Shown in pieces: positions 50,312-63,514 of a DNA stretch of 64,000 nt. The notes below the pieces were generated by a model. The model ran no database searches and was not told the origin of the DNA. It was given only the letters and a program-made list of their open reading frames with translations. Source of the DNA: Azolla caroliniana (taxonomy: Eukaryota > Polypodiophyta); assembly GCA_043228905.1 (NCBI GenBank), contig JBHGNT010000001.1, positions 30,876,001 to 30,940,000 on the forward strand. The letters run 5' to 3'. The position numbers were made by a program, and so were the translations under genes. Position 1 is the stretch's first letter. The number at the start of each line of letters is the position of its first letter.

Positions 50312-50761
50312 ATCATGCATGCCAAGATGGTCGTTGGGGCTTGAGCATTAGGAATACGCGATCTTGTTGTTTCGGAGTCCTGCCTCTTGGGTAGTAGTGG
50401 TAGGCTATCAAGGTGGTCACCGACTGTTGCTAAGCATTAACAAGCACATCAACTTCTCAATTTATATGAACAAAAGAGGGCCTACTCATCCACTCAAGAC
50501 TGATCTTCCTTCACTTATCTTACGAGTTTAATCATGTGCTAATTATCAATCCACATTTAAAGATTGAACTTCTAATGGATAGGCAAGGTGATAAAACAAG
50601 AGAAGTGCTCACATATTTTATATTACATAAAACAAGTAACAAACAATGATAATGCCTCTCTCTTCCTCTTTGATTATGAGATATTGTTGTATTGTACTAT
50701 TCATTGTCTCCTACATTTGGGCAATTATCGTTGCTTTTACAGGGGAGTGTGATGGGGTGCG

Positions 50762-50935
50762 ATCTTGTTTCCATCACTTACCTTCTTTGACAGTACTTCA
50801 ATGAAGTTTGTTCAACACTTTAACTACTCAATATATTCTAGCTTATTATCTTGTTTCCATCACTTGCCTTCTTTGACCGTACTTCAATGAAGTTTGTTCA
50901 ACCCTTTAGCTACTCGATATCTTCTAGTTTATTTT
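50762..50935. repeat. 86-bp tandem duplication
   Basis: Two units (50762-50847 and 50848-50935) starting ATCTTGTTTCCATCACTT and running to CTAGCTTATT/CTAGTTTATT, with few mismatches. Confidence 0.88.
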
Positions 50936-51017
50936 CTACTTTATGAGATCAAATATGACATTTGTCCTATTGTGTTTGTGACATGTGTGTATACATACAT
51001 ATATACATACATAGGTC

Positions 51018-51267
51018 GAGGATGACATTATCCCCATTTATGTGTTGTGACACGAGCAATGAAACTAGGCCAATGTCGGTTGTCCAATGGGATGCTGTAA
51101 CATGAGTTGGAAATCAACCACCGAGAATGATATATATTATTAATGAAGACGGATTATAATGCTTGGTGGCTGATTTCCTACTCATGTTACAACTTTGTGT
51201 TAGGCAACTAACATTGGCCCAATGTCTCATTGTTTGCTCCACAATACATAATGAGAATAACATCACC
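51018..51267. repeat. Long imperfect inverted repeat (hairpin)
   Basis: Left arm 51018-51122 and right arm 51165-51267 are complementary with scattered mismatches and small indels; the loop is 42 bases. The best-paired core is CTGTAACATGAGTTGGAAATC against GATTTCCTACTCATGTTACA, followed outward by GGCCAATGT-type pairing. No coding. Could be a foldback/MITE or a small-RNA hairpin. Confidence 0.7.
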
Positions 51268-51447
51268 ATTTGCCTCAATATAATGAGAGAACACTTCATG
51301 GTGTAGATCCCATCAGTAATCACTTTGTGATTCTTCATGTTGCTAAGATGACCAAATGGTGAAGCCCCCCATGTATGAATGAGTTTGGACTCTATGTTCA
51401 TACTTTGGCTAATTTTCTAGTTATTTTCTTGTCATTTCTTACTAGAT

Positions 51448-51600
51448 CACTGCAAGAAAATGGGATTTTGAGAAGAGTGGTCCACCAGGACCCAAAACCT
51501 TGTCGTGTTGGCACAAGCAAATGTTGCCAACATGCATTCGGCAAAGGCACCCCATCAAGGATACGTCGTCGGCCATTCTGTGAAGGAACATTTTATGATT
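51448..51600 (+). mobile_element. Possible CACTA (En/Spm) transposon terminus
   Basis: CACTGCAAGAAAATGGG (51448 on) resembles the plant CACTA terminus CACTACAAGAAAA. About 80 bases in, GCATTCGGCAAAGGC recalls the subterminal GCACTCGGCAAAG words of CACTA elements. No opposite end was found in the window and there is no transposase. Confidence 0.35.
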
Positions 51601-52247
51601 TCCCCCACGATTCGTGTGGCCACAAAGATGGATTGAGAGAGGGACCGAAAGAGGGCCCAAGAGACACACACACACACACAGAGTTGAGAGAGAAGGAAAG
51701 GAGCAATTGGAAGAAGGAAGAGAGTATGTATTACATACAATAAGAGACGATTTTGTGCTCATTCATAAACACCACCAGGTAGCAAATGTTTTTGTGTGAT
51801 AGAAGAAAAAGCAAAAGAAGAAGCAGCAGAAACAGCAGAGGAGAGACAAAATCTCTCCCACATGAAAGAAATCAAAAGAAGAAGAAGAAGCAGACCAGGC
51901 AGAAGGCTTAGCTCTAGCTTCTTTCTCTATTTGTTCGACACTCTTTAGGGTGTTCTGACCAGAGTGTCCCAAAAATCAGGGTTTCTGCCTAGAATCGGAA
52001 ACTAGGGTTTCTAAAACAGAGAATGCGGAGCCTCGTGAATTTAGGTTTTCTGCACTGCGAATTATTGCAAAATTTGGGGTTTTGAGCTGAGAATTGCAAA
52101 TTTGGGGTTTTGAGTATAGAATCGGAAATTAGTGTTTTTAAAGCAGTGACTTGAAAATTTTAGGAGTTGTGAGCAGAGAATCTTTTGTGACAGAAAAGAA
52201 CGAATAATGAAATTTTCGCATCTGTTGCTGTGTTAATTTGGGAGGTG
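51601..52247 (+). promoter_or_regulatory. LSM1 upstream region
   Basis: Holds a short CA run, AG-rich stretches and, at 51985-52140, repeated AGGGTTT / TTTGGGGTTTTGAG phrases. It should contain the LSM1 promoter and 5'-UTR, but no clear TATA box or start site is visible. Confidence 0.35.
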
Positions 52248-55200
52248 ATGTCTGCTCTCGATCCTTTCTTTGGAACTTCTCTGGCAGGAAACCTTGACAG
52301 TAAGTTTTTTCCTTATAAAAATTCTGTATTTTACAGAGGGAGAGGGAGATTGTGCGGATGAGTTTTATCATTGTCCTCAAAATGAGACCGCATCACAATT
52401 CTGTTGATACGGTTATTTTAAAGGCCTGCGCTTTCATTCTATTTTTTACAGATATAGATAGATTTTTTTAAGGTGCGTGTGGGCCCATAGCAAGGGTTGA
52501 ACATTGATCTTCTTAATTTTATGATTTTGATGCTACGATTTAGACCACTATGCCATCAGCCAGAGAGAGAGAGAGAGAGATTGTTCTTCTCCAGAATCCA
52601 GAAACGTTTCTATTCAGCTTGAAGAAGATGAATCTCACATGATAAAATTCTCTTCTGATATATCAACGAGACAGATCTCTGCCACTTGTGTGTTTGCGAT
52701 TGATAATCTATTCTAAAAAAGGGAGCATAGGTAATTCCAATAGAATGGAGGTTTCCATTATTGATTGGTAGATATTCCTGGAGATTTCTACATCGAGGGA
52801 AACCGTGCCCTTATATTGACATATGCAACACAATCCTCCTCAATCTTATCAGATCTGACATGCTTTGCGTAACAGCCCCATTTGGCTAGGCGTTGCCATA
52901 TTTTGCTCCCAATGACTAGGTTGTTGCTGCATGTGCCAATGATTGTGGTTTCCCATCTTTCTGGGATGATATCAGAGTGATAAGTTGGCGTTCACCATGG
53001 TTGGGCTTTATTAGAAATTGGTAGAGTTGTAGGTTGTTACTCTTTTCCCTTTTTTCACAGGGAATTTAGGTTGCTCACGAAGGAGCTCAGTGTCTATAAT
53101 ACGCATATTTATTGCAGTTATCTGAAGCAGATTGCGCACATAAGCATCCCATTTCTCAAACCATTTATGGATGTTTTGTGCCAATCTGAATGAGAGTATT
53201 TACAATGGTTGGTTGTAGAATGGTAATTGATATGCTGCATTTCTGTCACCTTATTCATGTAGTGTATGCAATCATGATGCACTAGATTTAGGTTGCTCTG
53301 ATCCCCATCTCTAAGAGCATCACCGTGTGTGAGCTGGTTGTTTTGATCTGCAGCTATCCTTGTAAAAAGTTCTTCTGCACTCTCTCAAAGTCACTCTGTT
53401 TAGCTTTGCATATGCTCCCTTCCCAATGTTTCCCATACCGCAATGCAGGAGTTGGATTACTAGGGCATGAAAATTTTGTTGGAAATGGGAATTTTGTGGC
53501 TTATTTTGTATGCATCCCTATTTCACGGTGTTTGAACCTCAATATCTGAACTTCTCATTAGAGTTTCAACTGTCCATCCCATTGATACTATATCTTTCAG
53601 GATGAGCTCATTCAAAATATATATCAGTCCAAATTTGCACTGACAAATTTGAGAGCCTTCACTCGTGTTACATATCCTGACTTAACACCCTGAATTCAAC
53701 CCAAACCAATGTCCAGACATTGAAGCAAACTGTCAGAATCAGATTCCCAAGTCTTGATGAAATCAGAAAACCAGGGAAAAATGAAAATCTCACCTAGCAC
53801 TGGTTGGCTGACATATAGTTGTCAATGGTTTGAAGGAGTCATGCACCTGCACCTGACAATTAGATAGGTGGAAAACCAGGGGAAAATGAAAACCTCATCT
53901 AGCACTGGCTGGCTGAAATATAATGGGTAATGATTGGAGTAAAAATGATATTTGGAAATCAGAAAACCAGGAAAAATGAAAACCTCACTTAGCACTGGCT
54001 GGCTGGAAAATAATGGTTAATGGTTGGAGGGAGACAGCACCTCGGAATATGTGGACACTGTTTTAACGGTTTTCTTTCATAGTGCTGTTGAGAAAAGAAG
54101 GGATTATATTCTAGATAAGTTCATTTTCATATTTCTAAGGATATCTACGGAAGCTTTGGCTATCTGCCCCATGGATATGAATGAAACATTGTATACAAGA
54201 CATTGAAGTGAGTGATGAGTAGTGTGAAGTAATGAGCCATTGACTCAATAAAGCCTCCATTGCAACGAAGGAACCAAATTTTCCTCTATTTATCTTGAAG
54301 AAAGTATTGTTGCTGGGTATACAAGAGATGATGGGATATTGAAAGACCTTGGAACAAGCTGCACTTATGGGTATCCTCCTCACAAGCCAACCATTAAACT
54401 ATCCCCCAGTGACATTTCCAGGATTTAGTTTTAGCATTGAGAAGAAAATATAAGCATGATTTTCAGATTGAACGAGACTCGGGGGATTATGCTAGCCCCA
54501 AAGTGCACCTACAACAGTAGGGTCATGATCTATACACTGAGTCCATGTGCCAACAAGAAGTATGACCATCCACATGAAGGAATTAATCATCTTAGACAAT
54601 AATTATAATTATTATGTTAAATAATGGGTTAGGAAACTGCAATTGCACAATCCATTTTGGAATACTAGATTAATGTCTGTACAGAGTATTGGACAAAGGT
54701 GTCTAGTTCTTGTTGCCTCTCTCCCTCTGCAAGTAACGATTTTTACTGGAAAAATAAAAGAGACTTACGTTAGTAGAGGTTTTTACATGTTCAGCATTTT
54801 GTGTGATTCGTGAAAGCTATGATGACATGTTGGGTAGATGACTGGAGTGTCATACTAAAGAGAACATCCAAAAGGTTGAGCTCATATGTGTATGCCTTAT
54901 TCACACATCCCAATACGATCATTAGTGTTTACCAACCATAATTTTTATGCTTTCTTGCTTTTAAGTTTTAGATTCTTCAGATGAATATGTAAAAAATATG
55001 TTAAATCTTCTCATTCATTATGCCTTTTACAGAAAAGCTTCTTGTAATTTTACGGGATGGACGGAAATTGATTGGCATTCTTCGATCATTTGACCAATTT
55101 GGTATTACCAGTTCTATTCTTACTCCAGTGATTGTATCTGTAGTAATTTCTGAGGTGTTTACTGGCAATTTTTCTGTTTTTCCTTTTTCCAGCAAATGTG

Positions 55201-57503
55201 GTCCTTGAAGGTGCCCTTGAGAGAATAATAGTAGGAGACTTATTCTGTGATCTGCCTTTGGGACTTTATATTATCCGCGGGGAGAATGTAGTGCTTATTG
55301 GTGAACTGGTATGCCTGTCCTTCATCTATTCTTATTGATTATTTTGGGGTCAAATTGTCACGAGTTCCAAGGTCTTTGAGGCAATTTCATACATTTTATA
55401 TTAGAAAAAATTAACATTTAAACATTCTATTTGGAATTTCAGAAGGTATTTTCTGAAATTACCCACATAGACTCGGTCAAAGTTGAGGCTCGGGATCACC
55501 TGGAAATTAACATTAAGCACATAATTATACTTACTTATTTTCTGAAATTACCCACATAGCCTTGGTCAAAGTGGAGGCTCGTAATCACCTGGAAATTAAC
55601 ATTAAGCACATAATTAGACATGCTTATTTTCTGAAATTACCCACATTGGCTTGGTCAAAGCTCAGGCTCTTAATCACCTGGAAATTAACATTAAGCACAT
55701 AATTATTGATGTGAGGTCTTTTTCCAATATTTAATAGATTAGTTTTGCTACTATGTCACATGCCTCTCAATCTATATCTCTTATTCAACAAGTCAAGAGA
55801 CAGTGATGTCTTGCTTGATATGTTTATGTATGTTGATTACAAGCATGCTCCTCTATTAAAGATTCTGATCGTTGTGACCATCTCACTCTTTGAGTCTCAT
55901 CCCATTCTATGAACATATAACGCCATTCTATGAACATGGAATCAAAGAGATTAGTAATTAATCGTAATGCAATTATCTATGAGCCTGTCATTCATATCAC
56001 ACATAAAACAAGCACCAAAAACCTTAAATTGTCCAAGTGGTCAAAACATCATGAAAACCCTATTGGAGCATCTCTCACATGTATCATAAAATAACATGAA
56101 TTATGTGCAATAAGTTTCCATGATACAAATTACAAGATTTAATCATTAATCATTTTTTAAGCAGAAAGTTAACATGTCCTCATTAGTCAAGTTACTAGCA
56201 AAATTAGCAAATTAGGTCTCTAATTAGAAAGTGAGCATCTCCTATTTGAGATTATTAGAAACATAATTTGACATCTATGTGGTTAAGAGCCTTGAATTTA
56301 ACTGAGTGTACGTGGGAAATTTTCGGAAATTCTTAGAATCATACCTTTTGAAATTCTGATACATATAAGGCTATTTAGGTAAATTTCCCTTGTATTTGTC
56401 AAAATTCACACTTTTTGCTCAAATGATTTTGAAAACATGAGACCCAAATGTCTAAGCTATGTGCTATACTGCAGAAGCAAGATCTGATTTGATCATCAAC
56501 TAAACAATATCAATTAATCAAACTGGGCAATAATTAATTATGCTCTATTTAAAAAATATGTGCCAGTTATTAATCCAGAATCGATCAAGAAACATACCAT
56601 AGATTAATGAGATGCCACAAAACACGCTGATGAAATATTGTGCATAATCGATGCCAAATAACTTATCGCACCAAGTGCTGGCCATATATACTTAAGGGTG
56701 GCATGTTGAAAAAATTTGCATGATTTATTTTGTATGTGAAGTTTCCAGCTATGGCCCTTCTTAACTGTACTTGTTTTGGCAGGATGCAATTAAAGATGAC
56801 TTACCACCTCACATGCAGAGGGTCAGCCCAAGAGAAATACAGCAGGTTTGTTTAGGAATGAATCTTGCTTATAAAATAAAACCAAATTAAACTTACCCCT
56901 GTGATGATGAATTTGTATATCATTGCATTTTGAGATACCAAGTTTAACAAAATGCTTAAGAACATTTGTTAAATTTTCGTAATGTATTATGAGGCTTAAC
57001 TATCATTAACATTGCTTCCTTGTTGTACTGAAATTTTTTAATATACAAAAAAGCATTTCGTGATTTAACGAAATTTCCTAACTGTTAAACCATGAGAGAG
57101 AGCTTGGTTAGGGGCATTATATTTCCTCCTACTCTTTTCCAGCCATATAATAATGACAACACTCTCTATATAGCAACATTTTATTTCATCCAACTCTTCT
57201 TTTTCCACCACATGAATTCTCCATTTTCATTACTGTACAAACCATGTGTAACCTATCAATAATGGGTTTTAAACAGCAGAATAGATACATATGTATATAT
57301 TTAATGTCTCAAATTTATAACTTGGGTTCTCTATGATCCTATGGTTTCGACCACTAAGAGAGGGATTGAGGAGTCACTAATAATGTCTATCTATGCCTAC
57401 TAAATTTCAAGTATACCAATGACAGGCTCAAAAGGCGGAGAGAGAAGCAACCGAGCTCAAAGGTTCAATGAGAAAACGAATGGAGTTTCTTGATTTGGAT
57501 TGA
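52248..57503 (+). CDS. LSM1: LSM1, U6-like Sm protein of the cytoplasmic mRNA decay ring, 5 exons
   Basis: LSM1 is the defining subunit of the cytoplasmic LSM1-7 ring, which binds the 3' end of deadenylated mRNA and promotes decapping in P-bodies. Exons: 52248-52299, 55033-55101, 55193-55308, 56783-56845, 57426-57503; phases close exactly to 125 aa (family about 125-135). Exon 1 encodes MSALDPFFGTSLAGNLD, in place of the usual LSTSLAxYLD start. The Sm1 motif spans about 20-53 (LLVILRDGRKLIGILRSFD, then NVVLEGALER). Sm2 is IIRGENVVLIGEL at 67-79. The tail KRMEFLDLD is characteristic of LSM1. Intron 1 is 2.7 kb and contains a tRNA-like element and tandem repeats; intron 3 contains a clean 89-bp triplication. 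Exon 1 is short and is the least certain part. Confidence 0.93.
52480..52580 (-). mobile_element. tRNA-like SINE head beside a (GA)n tract, in LSM1 intron 1
   Basis: On the minus strand a consensus-like box A, TGGCATAGTGGT (52555-52544), and box B-like ATGTTCAACCC (52504-52494) are in tRNA order. A (GA)n tract (52562-52580) abuts the tRNA-like start. The acceptor arm does not pair, so a SINE or tRNA relic is inferred. Confidence 0.45.
53761..54030. repeat. Three imperfect ~100-bp repeats in LSM1 intron 1
   Basis: Units starting near 53761, 53868 and 53957 share GAAAACCAGGGAAAAATGAAA, then CCTCACCTAGCACTGG and CTGGCTGAAATATAATGG. Confidence 0.75.
55447..55712. repeat. 89-bp tandem triplication in LSM1 intron 3
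   Basis: GAAATTACCCACAT recurs at 55455, 55544 and 55633 (exactly 89 bp apart). Each unit continues with TTGGTCAAAG, ATCACCTGGAAATTAACA and TTAAGCACATAATTA. Copies are over 90% alike by eye. Confidence 0.92.
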
Positions 57504-60142
57504 TTCTCACTGGCTCATGTGACATATATATGTACACACCTAACCGAGCAAGAGATCAAGGAGGCTCATTTTTGTCTGTGGTAATTAATTAAATTCCCTC
57601 AGGCAAATATATAGAGATATGAGCCATATGGCTCATCTAATCTTGGATAGGGATCTTATGCCTGAGTGCGATCCACATTTGCGTGTTGCAAATCAAAATT
57701 ATTAGTGTGCATTAGCGTTTGTTTTCACTTTATTTATAATGTCAGTAGTGAAGGGTATCTTTGTAGATCAAAGTGATGTTTATACGGAGCAATCCCACTT
57801 TTTTTGCGGATAAGGCTTTCCGAGTTTTCAGATGCCCTTACAATGATGAGTTTATCTCATTTTTAACTTATAGAAAGTCTCCCCATTTGATAACATGATT
57901 TTTCGTTTGGAAACATATTGTATTATTCTTTCAAATGTTATGTTTCCTTTAGCATTTTGTGCATTTGGGAAATTTTTATGTTTTCGTACTTTTTAACTCC
58001 TATCCTGAATGGATTTAGCTTTAATGTAGATTCAACTAATTATCTTAAAAAGTTTTGGACTCTATACTGAATGGATCTACGTATGCTTGCTGTTTTACAT
58101 TAATTGATTAGTTCATGCCTTATATATTATGTTGTTTAGTGTATAAATTGAGCTATTCATAGAATAGTACATGTTGATGTGATGATGATTTACTCACACT
58201 TCAGGGTTTTGCCCATTCATATTTCTTGTATCATTCATGGAATGTAAGATTAAGGAGATAAAAATCCTAGGTTTGATAATTATATAAAGACCACATAAAG
58301 GTGGTAAAAACTCATCAATGATGGCATGTTAGAATTGAATGCTAGTTATTTTTTGTCTTGATTTATTGTGCTTCACTAGTATTTGGTAGGATTAATATGT
58401 AAGTGCTGCTCCCTTGAATGTGTGATCTTGGTTCTTTTGGAAAATGAGAGGCTATCTCCAACTTTTCCATATTGTGTATCTCAATCAATTTCATCTAGAT
58501 AGCATTAAGAATCTAGACTTTCTTTGTTAACTAAAATGTCGAATGATATTTTTGAAAGATGGGACAAAAACACAGAGATGTCCTTATTGTGCATGATGAC
58601 ATTGTTCATACAAATGGCTTCTTAAGTATCTTGTGTTGGTTGATCACTTTGCTACAACTTCATCTTGTCTAGTCCTATAGGAAATTTGACTAATCATCAT
58701 TACCAAAGAACTTATAGAGACGTGTAACTTGATAGAGTTCCATCTACTTTGGTCATTCAAAGTAATATTGATCATGATATGTTCATTGAAAGAAATATGT
58801 ACATGGTTGTGATGGAGTAGGAAAGACAAAGAGGCATAAGGTGCAAAACAACACCTACCATTTACATTCAGTTCACTATTACAACCATGTTCTAAATTCA
58901 CTCCTATATAAATTTCTTATGTAAATTCGTAGCTATATTCTTGACTAGTGCCATCTACCCAAAGCATATATACAATGTATGATGGTATGAGTAAGGTAAA
59001 TAACAGACATTAAGAGGGTTGTCCACAACTATTAATTTTTATAGATGCCACCTTAAAGCCGTGGATGTGTGTATATGTGAAATTACTTGTTCTGTATGTA
59101 AGTAAATATTGTAAATTTTTACCTGCATATTCTAATGCAAATGTTGGTCGATAACTTTGAATGTAGTTCCACCTTCTTAGTGTCGATTTAATGTTGCAAC
59201 TTGCCAATTTGTATCCACTTCAAAGAGGGGCTTATAAGAGCTGAATAAATGTTCACCAATATCCATAAACTTTTTTGCTTTTCATTTACCAAAGATGCCA
59301 AGTGAATATCTAAAACAAAATATGAAATGGGTGTCTTCTTCAACCATAACATTCCATACACATCGGTACGAAACAAGATAATGTGTTCTCTTTCTTCGAG
59401 CTCTTTTTCTTTCTCTTAGATCCTCAATGCGTACAACATTAGTCATCTCGCTTCTTTTTTTTCTTAATCTACATGGAGATCCAATATGTAACCCACTAGG
59501 TGCAAAAAAAGTGGCTGCCCAAAGTTAATAAAACATAAGAACACATTAGTCACATCGTTCTGTCGCTCTCCATAATGTGAACGGGCTTGTCTGAACAATG
59601 TTTGATTTCCCATGAGACAAAAATTTCACCTGTCATAATATTCGGACATACCCAATCGATCCACTTCATATCTACGGAAGCCTGAAAATATCAGGTGGGG
59701 GGGCAAAGGTGTGGGATCAAAGGTATAACTTTTGAAAGGCCAACTTGGACCTACACTTGGGGATTGCAAGTTGTGGCAAAACTTCATGAATATATATATG
59801 AGTGTGAGTGAATGAGTGAGTGTGTATGTGTGAATGTGTATAGACTTTGAGTTGTGAGCCCTCATCTCTCTTGAACAGAGCACCATGAAAGCTCTGGGGC
59901 CTCTATAGCTGTCAAAAACCTTACTTTTTTGGCCTCTTTTTGTGATGAATGGTTATGAAAACCCTAAACAAAACTTGCCTTTCCTCACCATTACTGGAAT
60001 ACCACTCCTCAATTCCTCCTCCTTATCATCGCCTTTTTCTTCTTCTTCTTCCAATTACTGTGTAATTCCATAGAATCAAACATCTTCTCATAATCAATAT
60101 ATAATAGCTTCAGTTATAAATCACTTCTAGCACTAGGAGGAG
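57504..60142. other. LSM1-FAF intergenic region
   Basis: No gene supported. LSM1 3'-UTR is expected in the first few hundred bases. A TATATAAT box-like stretch at about 60098-60105 lies some 40 bases before the FAF start codon and is the best core-promoter candidate. Confidence 0.5.
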
Positions 60143-60946
60143 ATGGCAAATATTGATCTGATTAGATGCATTGCCAAACCCAGCATGGCTTGGAAAGACA
60201 TAATTTGTCTTGCTATCTATGAGCTCATGTATTCCAAGTGCCACATCATGTCCATTGCATGGAGGATGCACCAAGTGGAGGGTGGACACCCATCATCATC
60301 ATCATCAATCAATGATGAATGCACCAACACCACCACCAAGTATAGTTATTCTTCTGGAATTCATCATCTCACCAATGCATATGGGTCTCATAAGCTCAAT
60401 GACATCCAAGGCATTGTGCCGTGTGAACCTTTGGTATCTCTCGATCCCAATTGCCTCGATGGCCCCTCTATTACAAAGCTGGGAACTGATCAGAAGAGTG
60501 CTCGATCGCCACATCATGCCCTTCGGAGAAACTCGAGCAAGGACAATGGCCCAAATGGTCGGATCAACGGGATTTATAACGAGCTCGAGGGTGATTGGGT
60601 AGATGTGAATGAGATGGATAGTGATAATTGGGTCTCGGATGACGAAGAGTCGGACAATGATAGTGTACCATCACCCGACAAAAATTGGACCTTCTTCACG
60701 GGGTCCCATAGGAGAAAGTTCCCCCCACCTCTAGATTCCCTATACTCGAGACACGAGGAGAATACTCGAGGTTCCCATGGATGCCGTACCACGTCCGCGA
60801 CTGCTTATTGCCTCCGCTCATTCCGGATGGAGGGCCGGTTGGTGTTACGAGAAGCGAGAGCTCCGACGTACGAGTACTTAAAAGTGTCGAGAAAAGATGG
60901 GTGCTTGAAGGTGGACTTAATGAATCCAACCCACAATTACCTTTGA
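60143..60946 (+). CDS. FAF: FANTASTIC FOUR (FAF) domain protein, single exon
   Basis: FAF proteins are plant-specific regulators that affect shoot meristem size in Arabidopsis, linked to the WUSCHEL-CLAVATA loop. The 267-aa intronless frame ends with the FAF domain: KFPPPLDSL at 192-200, a short variable insert, then CLRSFRMEGRLVLREAR (223-239) and RKDGCLKVDLM (250-260). Before it is an acidic stretch (about 149-172: DWVDVN, DDEESDND) typical of the family, and a Ser/His-rich N-terminal half. ATGGCA in GGAGATGG context is the only sensible start. Which of the four FAF genes or FAF-likes it is orthologous to cannot be told. Confidence 0.88.
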   Translation: MANIDLIRCIAKPSMAWKDIICLAIYELMYSKCHIMSIAWRMHQVEGGHPSSSSSINDECTNTTTKYSYSSGIHHLTNAYGSHKLNDIQGIVPCEPLVSLDPNCLDGPSITKLGTDQKSARSPHHALRRNSSKDNGPNGRINGIYNELEGDWVDVNEMDSDNWVSDDEESDNDSVPSPDKNWTFFTGSHRRKFPPPLDSLYSRHEENTRGSHGCRTTSATAYCLRSFRMEGRLVLREARAPTYEYLKVSRKDGCLKVDLMNPTHNYL

Positions 60947-63510
60947 TGAAGTTGTGGTGGTAGTGTCAATGAGGAGATTAGTCACTAATGTTTTGTAGTT
61001 TGTAAGAGTAGTTCTCAAATATCATTGGCCTTTAGGAAATGAGCAATAGCCCATCGGAAGTATTTTTTTGTTCTTTTTTTTTCCACTCAAATCGTAATGC
61101 TGATTACTACTATGAGAGAAATGGTACATAGCTTGTACTCAACTTCATTACCATGGGTTTTTTCTAATCTTGCCATCAACATAATTTACGCATTTCCTTT
61201 CTCTCTATTCGAACAATTTATATATTATAGTGACATTTCTATAATGTGACTACATTCCTTGCAAATGAGAGCCCTATACAAAAGTTTAAATTTCTCACAT
61301 AGTTCCAAAACATACCAATAAAGGTTAAGGTTTTGTTTTCCCAAGCCTCTTCATAACAATTTACATCACTAGAAACAACGGAATGAAACAAAGTAAAGTA
61401 AAAACATGCTAAAGAATAGGCTAATCTAGGAAAGGTTATCTCCATGTTCTCACATTTATAAGCTTGACCACAAATACAATCATGTGTCTAAGTCAAACAT
61501 GTCTTGTAGCCTTAGACAACCATATAAAGAAGATGAACCCATGTATAACAAGGTCAAGGTCTAGAATTCGGGTTTTCCTCAAGTTGGTGCTCAAGGAGCA
61601 TTCCTCACCGATCATTCTAACAATGTACATGCAAAAGTATAGTTCAAATTGAGATAATTCACACAAACCTCTTTTCTCCTAAAAAGTGATTCATTCTAAT
61701 AAAAAACAATTACATGACTAAGCCACTCTTTCACAACTTTATCGTGAACTCCACTCTACAGAATGAATCACGAAAAACCATAAGCTTGAATCCATATGCT
61801 TGATTCTAAACTAGAGAACATTGTTGTGCTTTTGGTACATGCTATAAGGAAATCTGGAATAGGTGAAAAATCAATATTTTAAGTTTAATTAAAAACCATA
61901 ATTACCAATCCTCTCATTTCAACTCGTTTGGATGGAAGCAAATCAACATCAACAAATTCCTCGAGCCTGACTATCTTCACTGTAAGTTCATAACACCAGT
62001 AAGATATTTGGAAGGTTTGAATTTTATCAAGAATTCTTAAAATGGGCCTATGCTAGCTTGAATCTCGTTTTCTTATACTTAGGTATATGATTTAAATAAA
62101 GCTTTTTGAATGTTGATTCTAATTGTCTATAGTAGTTTGATTTGTTAACAAATTATGTTGTGAATGTATATCATTTGGAACTTACAGATTATCTTCTTAA
62201 AACTATTTATAGATTGTGAATCCATTTGATTATTCAACAACATTCAACTATGTATTGCATGTTTATTGTGTTATCCATAGCTACAAATGATTGTTTCAAT
62301 CAACAATTAGATTGAATTTTCATAATCTATGTATGAAAACCACAATGTAACAAAAATCAGGTCAATCATATTTTAGCCTAATTATAATTAATTTATTGAT
62401 ATACCAATGTCTTTAACAACCAATGGAACAATTCATATGTTTGACGAAAAGTGTGATCAAAGCCACTAGGCTACCAGTGGATATAGCCAAGGTTAAAAGT
62501 TGTATACCTATATATTCATATTGTGTGTGTGCACACACATGTGTTTGTTGGACTCTATACTTCGCTTATGACAAGTAATACTTATACAAGTACAAAAGCA
62601 TCATACAAGTTGTGAGACTAGTTTAAAAACTAATTGTTAATCAAGGAATAAATCATTATATATGAACAAGAATCAATTCATTTATAAAATAATTCATAAC
62701 TTCCATCAAAGTATAAAGGTTAAAGTTAGGCGCTTTTATAGAGAGAAAGAAACGAAGTTGCCATGTGCTAGTATAGAACACGAAGAAAAGGTTTTAACAA
62801 CGAATACATATATGAAAATGTTGTGTCATCAAGGAAGAATAGAATGGTGCCATTTGTGAAGGAAGTCAAGATTGAAGATGTTAGAACCAACACACATTGA
62901 GGCTTTCCTTGCGTGAAGGAAGTCAAAGACTTACAACATGTTAGAACCAACACATAGTGAGGCTTTCATTGTGTGGTGTACTCCTAATCTTGACATGTTT
63001 TAGACTTGTTTGTGGATATCCCACCAATAAATAATATCATGCATTGGTACATATCTTACACTAGACTTAACCATAAAGATGGAAATATGTATGTGCAGTT
63101 TGTACCATACAATACGTCCGCAATTCCTACTTCTACATCCTTATTTCCACAATCATATATATATATATATGTATGTATGTATGTATGTATATTTACAGAA
63201 TGCAGTTTTTTAACTAGAATTGGGAGTCAATAAATTGCTTCTCATGAGAGAGTGGCAACGAAGTAATCCTGCCCATTTTTATGTTAATTCTATGTAAAAG
63301 GGAGAGGAGGAAGCACACACACACATATATATCTCTAATGGGTTTAGAGGAGCGCAATGTGTTGAAAACACAAACATGCCAAAGAATAGGAAACGCAAAA
63401 ACGCAAAACGCAAAAAAAAAAAAAAGAAGCTTCGGGCATCCCCATAACTTTTCTTCTCATATATAATTTAATGAGGCGCTCACCTTTTGCGCTGCTTTCA
63501 TTGTTTTAAA
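60947..63510. other. Intergenic region after FAF
   Basis: No gene supported. AT-rich. Contains a ~57-bp tandem duplication at about 62856-62970 (GTGAAGGAAGTCAA...GTTAGAACCAACACA...GAGGCTTTC), TATG runs near 63160-63190 and a poly-A stretch at 63412-63424. Confidence 0.5.
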
Positions 63511-63514
63511 ACGA

